Below, piece by piece: positions 1-5,710 of a DNA stretch of 64,000 nucleotides; the first letter of the stretch is position 1; each line of letters begins with the position of its first letter. The stretch comes from an uncultured Clostridia bacterium (GTDB lineage: Bacteria > Bacillota > Clostridia > Lachnospirales > CAG-274), in assembly GCA_947591605.1 (NCBI GenBank), contig CANQDF010000007.1, positions 1-64,000 on the forward strand, in the 5' to 3' direction. The position numbers were made by a program, and so were the translations under genes. The notes beneath the pieces were generated by a model. The model was not told the DNA's origin. It was given only the letters and a program-made list of their open reading frames with translations, and ran no database searches.

Positions 1-223
1 AGTTTGAACACTTACATTTTACCATAAGTTTCACTTTGAGTCATTTTTTATTGTGTCATTTTATTTTACAACTTCCCGCTAATCAAGACATCACTGTTGT
101 ATTCGTAAGATGCCGTCGATTATGAGTACATAGCATAAACGGAGTATAGATATCCTTGGCTTTATGCTGTTAAACCTACATAAAACAGTTAGGAAACCGA
201 TAACGAAAATTTAAAGTGTATAA
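1..223. other. Gene-free window edge
   Basis: No open reading frame with a ribosome binding site is visible. The stretch is AT-rich and lies downstream of the minus-strand stalk-domain gene. An 8-bp inverted repeat (AGCATAAA near 131 and TTTATGCT near 160) and a smaller CCTA/TAGG pair could form hairpins, but neither has a clear T-tract, so no terminator is called. The neighbour to the left is outside the window. Confidence 0.4.
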
Positions 224-1612
224 TTAATTATATATTGTAACCGTTTTTGTTGCCGCATCATACTCTATTGAGCTGTCGGGTATACCGAGGGCATTTGCCG
301 TTGCTCTGAGGGGCAAAAACAGTCTGCCGTCCTTTATCTGAGCGGGCGTATCGGTCTTTATGCTGCCGTCCGTACCGCCTTTGTAAAGCTTGATGGTGTT
401 CGTATCCGCCGTTATGGATACATATGTATCGCTCTGAGGAGTGATGCGCACGGTTTTTGTGCGTGCATCATAGCTTATGTTTTTATCCTCTATGCCCAAA
501 GCGTTTGCTACGGCACGCAGAGGCAGCATTGTACTGCCGTTTGATATATATGCGGGTACATCTATCGGATAAGAGATCCCGTTCACGCTGTAGCTGTCGG
601 CGCCGATCTGTATCTTTACCGTATCGGGCAGTTTTGTTGTGGTATCGGCTGCGGCTTCCGTAGTACGGACGGGTGCAGCTTCCGTAGTCTGAACGGCTGT
701 AGCGGCGGTCGTTGTTTCCGTGGTCTGCTCCGATGTGATATCCTCTGCCTGAGCATCATATGAGGCGACCGCAATGGTGCTGTCAAGAGGCACTATACTT
801 GCCGTAAAGGTAGCCGTCATAAGAAGTGCCGAAAATTTTGACCCCGAGTTTCTGGTCACGGCACAGTCCTCGAGGATTATCTCGCCGTTTTCTTCGGGCG
901 TATCGGCGGTTATCGTAATATATGCCTTGGAAGGGTTTTTGCCGTCTACGGAAAAGCTGACGATGTTTTCAAACTTGCCTGTACCCGTGATCTTTGTTTC
1001 CCCAGTAAACTTAAAGCCCGTATCAAGACTCAGAGTGATCTTCTGGTTTTGCTTATAGGTTTGTGTTGAGCTGTCGGTTATCGTAATTTTTTTAAGTACG
1101 CCGGATTTGTTTATCTTGGCTTTGTTGCCGTGCAGGGTAAGCCTGCCGTCTATGCTTTTTGCAATAAGTATGTTGGCGTTTGATACGGTGGTTTCGTTGC
1201 CGTTTACAATAACCCTTATTTCTCCGGAGTTTGTTATGGTGCAGTATATGGGCAGCAGTATGTTTCGGCCGCCGCCGAAGTTGATCTCATCGGGGCCGGT
1301 GCCCACATCCGCCATAATTTCAAGGGTATTTTTGTTGACCTTTCTGTAGGTGACGCCCTGCTGGATCGTTCCGCTGTTTCCGTAATCCCACTCGGCACCG
1401 GAGAGCTCAACAAAAAAGCTGAGATCCTCGGTGTGATCTCTTGACCAGCCTATAGCGATAACAGGGGCATTGCTGCTGTCAAACGAGCTGTTTATTTTTA
1501 CATTTTTAACATCGGATTTGTAGCGCCAGATGCTGCATGATGCGTTTGCACTTACCGAAAAAGCAAATATGCCAAGCAGCAATACCGTGCAGAAAAATAA
1601 TTTTTTATTCAT
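224..1612 (-). CDS. Secreted stalk-domain (copper amine oxidase N-terminal-like) protein
   Basis: This is a 462-residue exported protein, probably acting at the cell surface; its ligand is unknown. Residues 1-24 form a signal peptide (Lys-rich start, hydrophobic core, ASA-type end). Residues 25-285 are beta-rich and unassigned. Residues 290-330 are a Thr/Ala/Glu linker with repeated TTEA units. The C-terminus (about 331-462) carries two copies of the motif LPLRA-ANALGI followed by YDA-TKTV, typical of the 'stalk' or copper amine oxidase N-terminal-like domain common in clostridial surface proteins. The start follows a strong AAGGAGGT site. It has its own promoter and is transcribed away from mazG. 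Enzyme activity should not be inferred from the domain name. Confidence 0.75.
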   Translation of the reverse strand: MNKKLFFCTVLLLGIFAFSVSANASCSIWRYKSDVKNVKINSSFDSSNAPVIAIGWSRDHTEDLSFFVELSGAEWDYGNSGTIQQGVTYRKVNKNTLEIMADVGTGPDEINFGGGRNILLPIYCTITNSGEIRVIVNGNETTVSNANILIAKSIDGRLTLHGNKAKINKSGVLKKITITDSSTQTYKQNQKITLSLDTGFKFTGETKITGTGKFENIVSFSVDGKNPSKAYITITADTPEENGEIILEDCAVTRNSGSKFSALLMTATFTASIVPLDSTIAVASYDAQAEDITSEQTTETTTAATAVQTTEAAPVRTTEAAADTTTKLPDTVKIQIGADSYSVNGISYPIDVPAYISNGSTMLPLRAVANALGIEDKNISYDARTKTVRITPQSDTYVSITADTNTIKLYKGGTDGSIKTDTPAQIKDGRLFLPLRATANALGIPDSSIEYDAATKTVTIYN

Positions 1613-1640
1613 ATAGTTACCTCCTTATAATTATAAGCTA

Positions 1641-1669
1641 ATGTTATCATTATATCGACCGTATGTCAA
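1641..1669 (-). promoter_or_regulatory. Promoter of the stalk-domain gene
   Basis: On the minus strand TTGACA (1669-1664) is followed after 17 bases by TAACAT (1646-1641), about 30 bases before the start codon. This is a good vegetative sigma-A spacing with a moderate -10. Confidence 0.55.
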
Positions 1670-1671
1670 AG

Positions 1672-1891
1672 AAAAAATTTATTAAAATTGTAGATTGACG
1701 AATAACTCATTAAGTTTAGCAAATCAAGGCGTCGCAGACCGAAATACGCAGGCGGAATTTATTTCCGCCGAGGAAAACAGCGAGTTTCAAGGGACTTTTG
1801 GTCCCGCCGGAATGAGCTGTTTATACTTCTGCTTATCCTCGAAAAAGTCCCGAAGGAACTTTTTCGAAAATAAAAAATTTATTAAAATTGT
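1672..1891. repeat. 20-bp perfect direct repeat enclosing a 180-bp hairpin-rich segment
   Basis: The 20-mer AAAAAATTTATTAAAATTGT occurs at 1672-1691 and again at 1872-1891, exactly 200 bases apart. The 180 bases between hold three hairpins: GGCGGAA/TTCCGCC near 1751-1769, GGGAC/GTCCC near 1790-1804 and CGAAAAAGT/ACTTTTTCG near 1840-1866. An imperfect inverted pair (AATAACTCATT near 1700 and AATGAGCTGTT near 1811) could enclose much of it. There is no convincing gene. It could be a small inserted non-autonomous element, an intergenic repeat, or a local duplication. The second copy abuts the -35 of the mazG promoter. Confidence 0.6.
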
Positions 1892-1919
1892 TTGAGTTTT
1901 GGTATTTTTGTGGTATTAT
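1892..1919 (+). promoter_or_regulatory. Promoter of the mazG cluster
   Basis: TTGAGT (1892-1897) and TATTAT (1914-1919) are separated by 16 bases. Transcription would start near 1926, giving a very short leader into the AAGGAGGT site before mazG. Confidence 0.5.
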
Positions 1920-1939
1920 ACAGATAAGGAGGTACAATT

Positions 1940-2662
1940 ATGAATGACGGAAAATATACCTTTGAGGATTTTGTAAGGATAATGGAGAGGCTGACAGCTC
2001 CTGACGGCTGCCCATGGGACAGGATACAGACCCACGAGAGCCTTAAAAGATACATGATAGAGGAGTGCTATGAGGCTATAGAGGCAATAAATAAAAATGA
2101 CAGTGCAAACCTTTGCGAGGAGCTGGGGGATATAATGCTTCAGGTGGTGTTTCACAGTCTGCTTGCAAAAAAGGAGGGCAGCTTTGATCTGGATGATGTG
2201 ATAAACGGTGTCAGCATTAAAATGATAAACCGTCACAGGCATATATTCGGTGATGCAAATGCTGATACACCGGATGAGGTGCTGCGCAGCTGGGAAGATA
2301 TAAAAAAAGAGGAAAAGGGTTATAAAAGCGTTACGGAACAGCTAAGGAGCGTGCCGTCATCTCTGCCTGCTCTTATGCGGTGTGAAAAGGTGCTTGCCAA
2401 AGCCGAAAAGCTAAATGAAGGCAATAAAACATATGATAGATTTTGTGATGAAGCAGTAGAAATTTTGCATACACTCAGTAACGATGAAAACCTGTCCGAG
2501 GAGGACAAAATGGGTAAAATTGGCAAAATTTTGCTTTTGATTACAAATATTTCAAGAAAAAATAAAATAAATCCTGAATTTGCCTTGACAAATGCCGTAG
2601 AAACGTATATAAATAAATTTGAGTGCATTGAAAATACCTTTGGGCTCGGGGTAGAAAAATGA
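1940..2662 (+). CDS. mazG: Nucleoside triphosphate pyrophosphohydrolase MazG
   Basis: MazG hydrolyses (d)NTPs to NMP and pyrophosphate and is thought to clear aberrant nucleotides from the cytoplasm. The 240-residue protein starts with the family pattern DGCPWDRIQTHESLKRYM and carries the metal-binding helices EECYEAIEAI (about residues 37-46) and ELGDIMLQVVFHSLLA (about 57-72), repeated more weakly in the C-terminal half. The start is set by AAGGAGGT seven bases upstream. It heads the mazG-HU-rqcP-yabP-yabQ-divIC cluster, which matches the yabN-to-divIC order of Bacillus. Its length is normal for a two-domain MazG. Confidence 0.93.
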   Translation: MNDGKYTFEDFVRIMERLTAPDGCPWDRIQTHESLKRYMIEECYEAIEAINKNDSANLCEELGDIMLQVVFHSLLAKKEGSFDLDDVINGVSIKMINRHRHIFGDANADTPDEVLRSWEDIKKEEKGYKSVTEQLRSVPSSLPALMRCEKVLAKAEKLNEGNKTYDRFCDEAVEILHTLSNDENLSEEDKMGKIGKILLLITNISRKNKINPEFALTNAVETYINKFECIENTFGLGVEK

Positions 2663-2721
2663 GGATACGCATACACAGAGCAAAGGTATTTTAAGGCTTA
2701 TATAAAAAGGAGGATATTTAA

Positions 2722-2997
2722 ATGAACAAGACGGAATTAGTAGCAAAAATGGCAGAAACTTCGGGTCTTAGCAAAAAGGATGCCGAAAAGGCTCTCAAGG
2801 CTTTTGAGGAGGCTGTTACAGCTGAACTCGTTGCAGGCGGTGATGTAAGGCTTGTAGGCTTTGGTACCTTTGATGTTAAGGAGAGGGCAGCTCACGAGGG
2901 CGTTAATCCACAGACAAAGGCAAAGATCACAATACCTGCTTCAAAGGCTCCAAGGTTTAAGGTTGGCAAGGCTCTTAAGGATGCCGTAAACAAGTAA
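2722..2997 (+). CDS. hup: HU family DNA-binding protein
   Basis: HU is a small dimeric nucleoid protein that bends and compacts DNA. The 91-residue sequence is canonical: MNKTELVAKMAE at the start, the helical dimer core, then GFGTFDVKERAAHEGVNP with the beta-arm residues RAAHEGVNPQTK and the terminal PASKAPRFKVGK motif. A strong AAAGGAGG site lies 9 bases before the ATG. It is 59 bases downstream of mazG and probably shares its transcript. The unusually Gly/Ala-rich, highly biased codon use suggests strong expression. Confidence 0.96.
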   Translation: MNKTELVAKMAETSGLSKKDAEKALKAFEEAVTAELVAGGDVRLVGFGTFDVKERAAHEGVNPQTKAKITIPASKAPRFKVGKALKDAVNK

Positions 2998-3010
2998 TTT
3001 TTTAACCTAT

Positions 3011-3048
3011 AAGTAAGCCCCCGCCTCCTTAGGCGGTGAGGTCTTACC
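3011..3048 (+). other. Hairpin motif AAGTAAGCCC-CCGCCT-AGGCGG
   Basis: Downstream of HU the sequence AAGTAAGCCCC is followed by the hairpin CCGCCT-CCTT-AGGCGG (3021-3036), and GTAAG (3013-3017) can pair with CTTAC (3043-3047) to extend it. The same opening and stem recur at 43914-43941 in the leader of the hemerythrin-like gene. The function is unknown; it may be part of a structured RNA. Confidence 0.4.
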
Positions 3049-3078
3049 GGTGGGATATAACCCGCCTGACACATATCT

Positions 3079-3110
3079 GCCCGGTCATTTACTTGATCGG
3101 GCTTTTATTT
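3079..3110 (+). terminator. Terminator after HU
   Basis: GCCCGGTCA (3079-3087) pairs with TTGATCGGGC (3093-3102), allowing a G-T wobble, and is followed by TTTTATTT. It lies 38 bases before the rqcP start, so downstream genes may depend on read-through or on their own promoters. Confidence 0.65.
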
Positions 3111-3147
3111 GCAATTGCTTTTGAACAATATTTATAAGGAGGCATTT

Positions 3148-3387
3148 ATGAGGCTTGACAAATATCTTAAAGTCAGCAGGATAATAAAAAGACGCACCGT
3201 TGCAAACGAGGCATGCGATGCGGGCAGAGTGAGTGTAAACGGTAAAACGGCAAGGGCATCTCTGGATGTAAAGCCCGGAGATATAATTGAAATAGCCTTT
3301 GGCAGCAATACAACAAGGGTGGAGGTGCTGTCGGTAAAGGAAACCGTAAAAAAGGACGATGCACAGCTTATGTACAAAAGCGTTTAA
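3148..3387 (+). CDS. rqcP: RqcP (YabO) S4-domain ribosome quality-control factor
   Basis: RqcP binds the stalled 50S subunit and helps RqcH add C-terminal alanine tails to nascent chains. The 79-residue protein is almost entirely an S4 RNA-binding fold: MRLDKYLKVSRIIKRRTVANEAC, then AGRVSVNGKTARAS and KPGDIIEI. The start at 3148 is chosen because TAAGGAGG precedes it; an in-frame ATG at 3109 lies inside the terminator tail and lacks a site. Its partner RqcH is encoded on the minus strand at 34605-36368, so the pathway looks complete. Confidence 0.9.
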   Translation: MRLDKYLKVSRIIKRRTVANEACDAGRVSVNGKTARASLDVKPGDIIEIAFGSNTTRVEVLSVKETVKKDDAQLMYKSV

Positions 3388-3428
3388 ATGTGCTGCTTTT
3401 GCCCTAGGGCTGCGTTTTTATGCCGCAA

Positions 3429-3457
3429 GCATATTATAAGCCGTGTAAGCATAAACT
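3429..3457 (+). promoter_or_regulatory. Candidate SigE (mother-cell sporulation) promoter of yabP-yabQ
   Basis: GCATATT (3429-3435) and CATAAACT (3450-3457), 14 bases apart, match the SigE consensus KMATATT-14-CATACANT at nearly every defined position. It lies 33 bases before yabP, a gene known to be SigE-dependent in Bacillus subtilis. An 8-bp inverted repeat (TATAAGCC near 3435, GGCTTATA near 3468) overlaps the region. Confidence 0.6.
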
Positions 3458-3489
3458 GTTTAATAAAGGCTTATACAGGGGTCAAAACA

Positions 3490-3771
3490 ATGGAGCAGAG
3501 GACAGAGAGCAAGCATACGTTTATGCTTGAAAAACGAGGCAAAATGAAGTTAACGGGCGTTACGGAGGTCATAAGCTTTGACGAGCTGTCGGTAATAGCC
3601 GATACGGACTGCGGTGTTATAATAATCAAGGGTGAAAATCTGCATATAGACAGCCTTGACCTGGAAAAGGGCGATATGTCGCTGGACGGAAGCATTGACA
3701 GCGTTTCCTATGAGGAAAGCGACAGCTTTTTCGGCGCCAAGGGTTCGTTTTTGAGCAGGCTGTTCAGGTAG
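3490..3771 (+). CDS. yabP: Sporulation protein YabP
   Basis: YabP is a conserved spore-formation protein of the YabP/YqfC family; YabP and YabQ affect spore cortex or coat assembly in Bacillus. The 93-residue product has the family features: HTFMLEKRGKMKLTGVTEVISFDE, then VIIIKGENLHIDSLDLEKGD, and a basic end LSRLFR. The start at 3490 is preferred over an upstream in-frame ATG at 3388 because the extra 34 residues are Cys-rich, unlike the family, and would span the candidate SigE promoter. The ribosome site (AGGGGT) is modest. yabQ follows after 8 bases. Confidence 0.85.
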   Translation: MEQRTESKHTFMLEKRGKMKLTGVTEVISFDELSVIADTDCGVIIIKGENLHIDSLDLEKGDMSLDGSIDSVSYEESDSFFGAKGSFLSRLFR

Positions 3772-3779
3772 GTGATAAT

Positions 3780-4343
3780 GTGATATTATCCATGTCGGAA
3801 CAAGCGGTCAATTTTCTTATACTGGTGGCTGCCGGCGCTGCGGCAGGCATTATGTATGACCTTGTGCGCATTTTAAGGAGGCTTGTAAGGCACGGTACGC
3901 TGCTGCTCAATGCCGAGGATATTGTATTCTGGTTTTTGTTTACGCTTGGTATTATGCTTATAATACTATGGGAGAGCAACGGGGTGTTAAGATTTTTTTC
4001 GGTTGCGGCTCCTATAATAGGCATGATCTTATACTTTGGCATGCTCAGCCCCTTATTTATGCCGCCTGCGACCGCCGCAGCAGGCTTTATTGTTAAAACG
4101 GCAATGGTAATTGTGCATATATTTTGCGTTCCATTGGCATTTATTGTCAATTTGTTTCTTTTGCCGATAAAAAAAGTAAAAAAAGTATTATATAAATTTA
4201 ACAAAATTGTAAAAAGGCTATTGAAAAAACTTTGGAAATATGAGAAAATAGCTAGTGGGTCGGTGTTTAAACAAAATATAAGACTCGGGAAGGCTTATAG
4301 GTGCAATAGGGTTGAAGGGCGTAAGAAAAAAACCAAAAAATAA
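3780..4343 (+). CDS. yabQ: Spore cortex biosynthesis protein YabQ
   Basis: YabQ is a membrane protein needed for the spore cortex in Bacillus. The 187-residue product has about four to five hydrophobic segments (residues 8-27, 46-66, 70-90, 100-135) and a strongly basic tail rich in Lys and Arg. The GTG at 3780 follows CAGGTAGG; an ATG four codons later is the alternative start. The last 32 bases overlap divIC, whose TTG start lies inside the basic tail. The assignment rests on topology and on position between yabP and divIC. Confidence 0.8.
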   Translation: MILSMSEQAVNFLILVAAGAAAGIMYDLVRILRRLVRHGTLLLNAEDIVFWFLFTLGIMLIILWESNGVLRFFSVAAPIIGMILYFGMLSPLFMPPATAAAGFIVKTAMVIVHIFCVPLAFIVNLFLLPIKKVKKVLYKFNKIVKRLLKKLWKYEKIASGSVFKQNIRLGKAYRCNRVEGRKKKTKK

Positions 4344-4611
4344 AAACAACTTAATATTTGCTTTTCTTCTTATTGTCATCATAGTCACATTATCGGTGCC
4401 TATGTATAAGGGCATTGAAAAGAAGTTCAGGCTTGAAGAGGAAATATCATCTCTTGCGGAGCAGTCGGCGCAGGCTGCGCACTATAATAACGAGCTTAAG
4501 GATCGCATCAGATACAGCGACGAGGATGAATATGTTGAAAAGATAGCCAGAGAAAAGCTTAACATGGTCATGCCGGACGAGATACTGTTTATTGATTCGT
4601 CAAATCAATAA
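4312..4611 (+). CDS. divIC: Septum formation initiator DivIC/FtsB-like protein
   Basis: DivIC is a bitopic division protein that joins FtsL and DivIB at the septum. The 99-residue product has a basic cytoplasmic N-terminus (KGVRKKPKNKNN), one membrane helix (about residues 14-31), a heptad-like coiled coil (KKFRLEEEISSLAEQSAQ, about 36-65) and the family end YVEKIAREKLNMVMPDEILF. It starts with TTG at 4312, overlapping yabQ, so it is probably translationally coupled. Its place at the end of the yabP-yabQ pair is conserved in Firmicutes. Confidence 0.88.
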   Translation: MKGVRKKPKNKNNLIFAFLLIVIIVTLSVPMYKGIEKKFRLEEEISSLAEQSAQAAHYNNELKDRIRYSDEDEYVEKIAREKLNMVMPDEILFIDSSNQ

Positions 4612-4621
4612 ATATTTTTGC

Positions 4622-4650
4622 TTGACAAAGCGTTTTGGGTGTGCTATCAT
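4622..4650 (+). promoter_or_regulatory. Promoter of tRNA-Val
   Basis: TTGACA (4622-4627) and TATCAT (4645-4650) are 17 bases apart, placing the start a few bases before the tRNA. Confidence 0.7.
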
Positions 4651-4665
4651 AATAAAGTGTTTTAC

Positions 4666-4738
4666 GGGAGCATAGCTCAGCTGGGAGAGCATCTGCCTTA
4701 CAAGCAGAGGGTCATAGGTTCGAGCCCTATTGTTCCCA
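4666..4738 (+). tRNA. tRNA-Val (anticodon TAC)
   Basis: A 73-base cloverleaf is visible: acceptor GGGAGCA pairs with TGTTCCC (one G-T), D stem GCTC/GAGC with loop AGCTGGGA, anticodon stem TCTGC/GCAGA around loop CTTACAA (anticodon TAC, valine), and T stem ATAGG/CCTAT around TTCGAGC. CCA is not encoded. It stands alone, with its own promoter and terminator. Confidence 0.95.
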
Positions 4739-4742
4739 TCAT

Positions 4743-4771
4743 GTACTCTGCAATATGCAGAGTACTTTTTT
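4743..4771 (+). terminator. Terminator of tRNA-Val
   Basis: A perfect 10-bp stem, GTACTCTGCA and TGCAGAGTAC, with a three-base loop is followed by six Ts. Confidence 0.9.
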
Positions 4772-4812
4772 GTGCAATTTTTTTTGATGACTTTTGGTAA
4801 TTTTGCATAAAA

Positions 4813-4836
4813 ATGGTGTTTCTTACGAAACACCAT
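4813..4836. terminator. Hairpin between tRNA-Val and the P-loop gene
   Basis: ATGGTGTTTC and GAAACACCAT form a perfect 10-bp stem around TTAC. On the minus strand it is followed by a T-run, so it may terminate the minus-strand P-loop gene behind the first hairpin at 4866-4884. Confidence 0.6.
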
Positions 4837-4865
4837 CAAAATTGTAAAGTTGTGAGAGAAAATGT

Positions 4866-4884
4866 GGGAAATGTGTGCATTCCC
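4866..4884 (-). terminator. Terminator with CACA loop (family copy 1)
   Basis: On the minus strand GGGAATG-CACA-CATTTCCC (one bulged base) is followed by ACATTTTC, 62 bases after the P-loop gene stop. The core AATGCACACATTT is identical in two other minus-strand terminators at 40681-40710 and 51888-51912. Confidence 0.5.
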
Positions 4885-4945
4885 TGCAAACGTATCGTAT
4901 TTCCGACACGCCGTAGCTTTATGTAAAGCCGAAATTTGTTTATAC

Positions 4946-5362
4946 TCAGCCTATAAGCACATCGTTGATTTCTGCCGGCAGTGAAGCGGGGCTGGTATTT
5001 GCGGAGATAATAAACTCAACGTTATATTTTTCGCTCATTTCCTTAAGCTTTGCAACAAGCTTGATAAGGTCGTCATTGTCAAGCTTGCCGACTATTTTAT
5101 ATAAACCGTCTATAAATACCTTTTCAATATCGTTATCCTGAGAAAAAATACCGTAAATAAAGCCTACAAGCTCCCTGTAATTTGCGATAGGAAACTCCTT
5201 GACCTCTACAAAGCGTATGTCATAGTGCAAATCATAAATGTGCCTGTTGTCGTCATCAATGTAAACAACATGACCGTTTGACTCCTTAATGGCGGAATTT
5301 GCCATCTCAATGAGGCGCTTTGTCTTGCCTTCACCCTTTTCACCTGCGAGAATCTGAACCAT
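4946..5362 (-). CDS. Small P-loop NTPase of unknown role
   Basis: The 138-residue protein starts with a Walker A motif (LAGEKGEGKTKRLIEMA, residues 5-21) and a likely Walker B segment (IEKVFIDGLYKI, about residues 79-90). It looks like a minimal RecA- or thymidine-kinase-like ATPase fold of a type that is common as a stand-alone protein in Clostridia. No partner domain is present. The start follows an AAAGGAGGAG site. It is a single gene facing the tRNA-Val terminator. I do not recognise a specific function. Confidence 0.65.
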   Translation of the reverse strand: MVQILAGEKGEGKTKRLIEMANSAIKESNGHVVYIDDDNRHIYDLHYDIRFVEVKEFPIANYRELVGFIYGIFSQDNDIEKVFIDGLYKIVGKLDNDDLIKLVAKLKEMSEKYNVEFIISANTSPASLPAEINDVLIG

Positions 5363-5538
5363 AATGATCTCCTCCTTTATAAATTAATCATAATGCTCAA
5401 GTGACATTACATATTTTCTGCTCATATGTATATCTTTATTATAAATATTCTATAAAAATAAATAAATCCCTTTTTTATTTTTATAATTTTTCAATAAATT
5501 TAAAAAAAATTCGGTGTGCAAATTAACACTTGAAAAAT

Positions 5539-5566
5539 TTGACGATTTAGGTTAAAGTTATATTAT
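5539..5566 (+). promoter_or_regulatory. Promoter of the topoisomerase operon
   Basis: TTGACG (5539-5544) and TATTAT (5561-5566) are 16 bases apart. The transcript would have a leader of about 140 bases containing the hairpin at 5617-5663. Confidence 0.55.
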
Positions 5567-5616
5567 GGTAGTTTATGTGCAAAACAAGGTTTTGTAATGA
5601 TTTATATATAAAGACG

Positions 5617-5663
5617 GACAAAAATTTACCGTTCAGGCAAAACCTGCGGCACGGATTTTTGTC
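5617..5663 (+). promoter_or_regulatory. Nested hairpin in the topoisomerase leader
   Basis: GACAAAAAT (5617-5625) pairs perfectly with ATTTTTGTC (5655-5663). Inside, CCG/CGG and CAGG-CAAAA-CCTG form further stems. There is no T-tract directly behind it. It may be an attenuator or RNA stability element; function unknown. Confidence 0.45.
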
Positions 5664-5710
5664 TTATCAATAAACGTAAATAAGTATCAATTACGGCAGA
5701 GGTGTTTATT

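Larger units (their letters stand above)
5363..5701. other. 339-base intergenic region before the topoisomerase genes
   Basis: The first half is extremely AT-rich and should hold the divergent promoter of the minus-strand P-loop gene, though no clear -35/-10 pair stands out. The second half holds the topoisomerase promoter (5539-5566) and a long leader with a nested hairpin (5617-5663). No small gene is apparent. Confidence 0.5.

Noticed and set aside
1-223. Possible relation of the window start to the 3-prime end of the non-coding RNA (AAACCGA and ATTTAAA-GTG)
   Set aside because: The similarity is short and AT-rich, with no matching structure; judged chance.
1695-1895. 66-codon plus-strand frame inside the direct-repeat element
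   Set aside because: No ribosome site; the frame spans the hairpins and the second 20-mer copy, so it is probably fortuitous.
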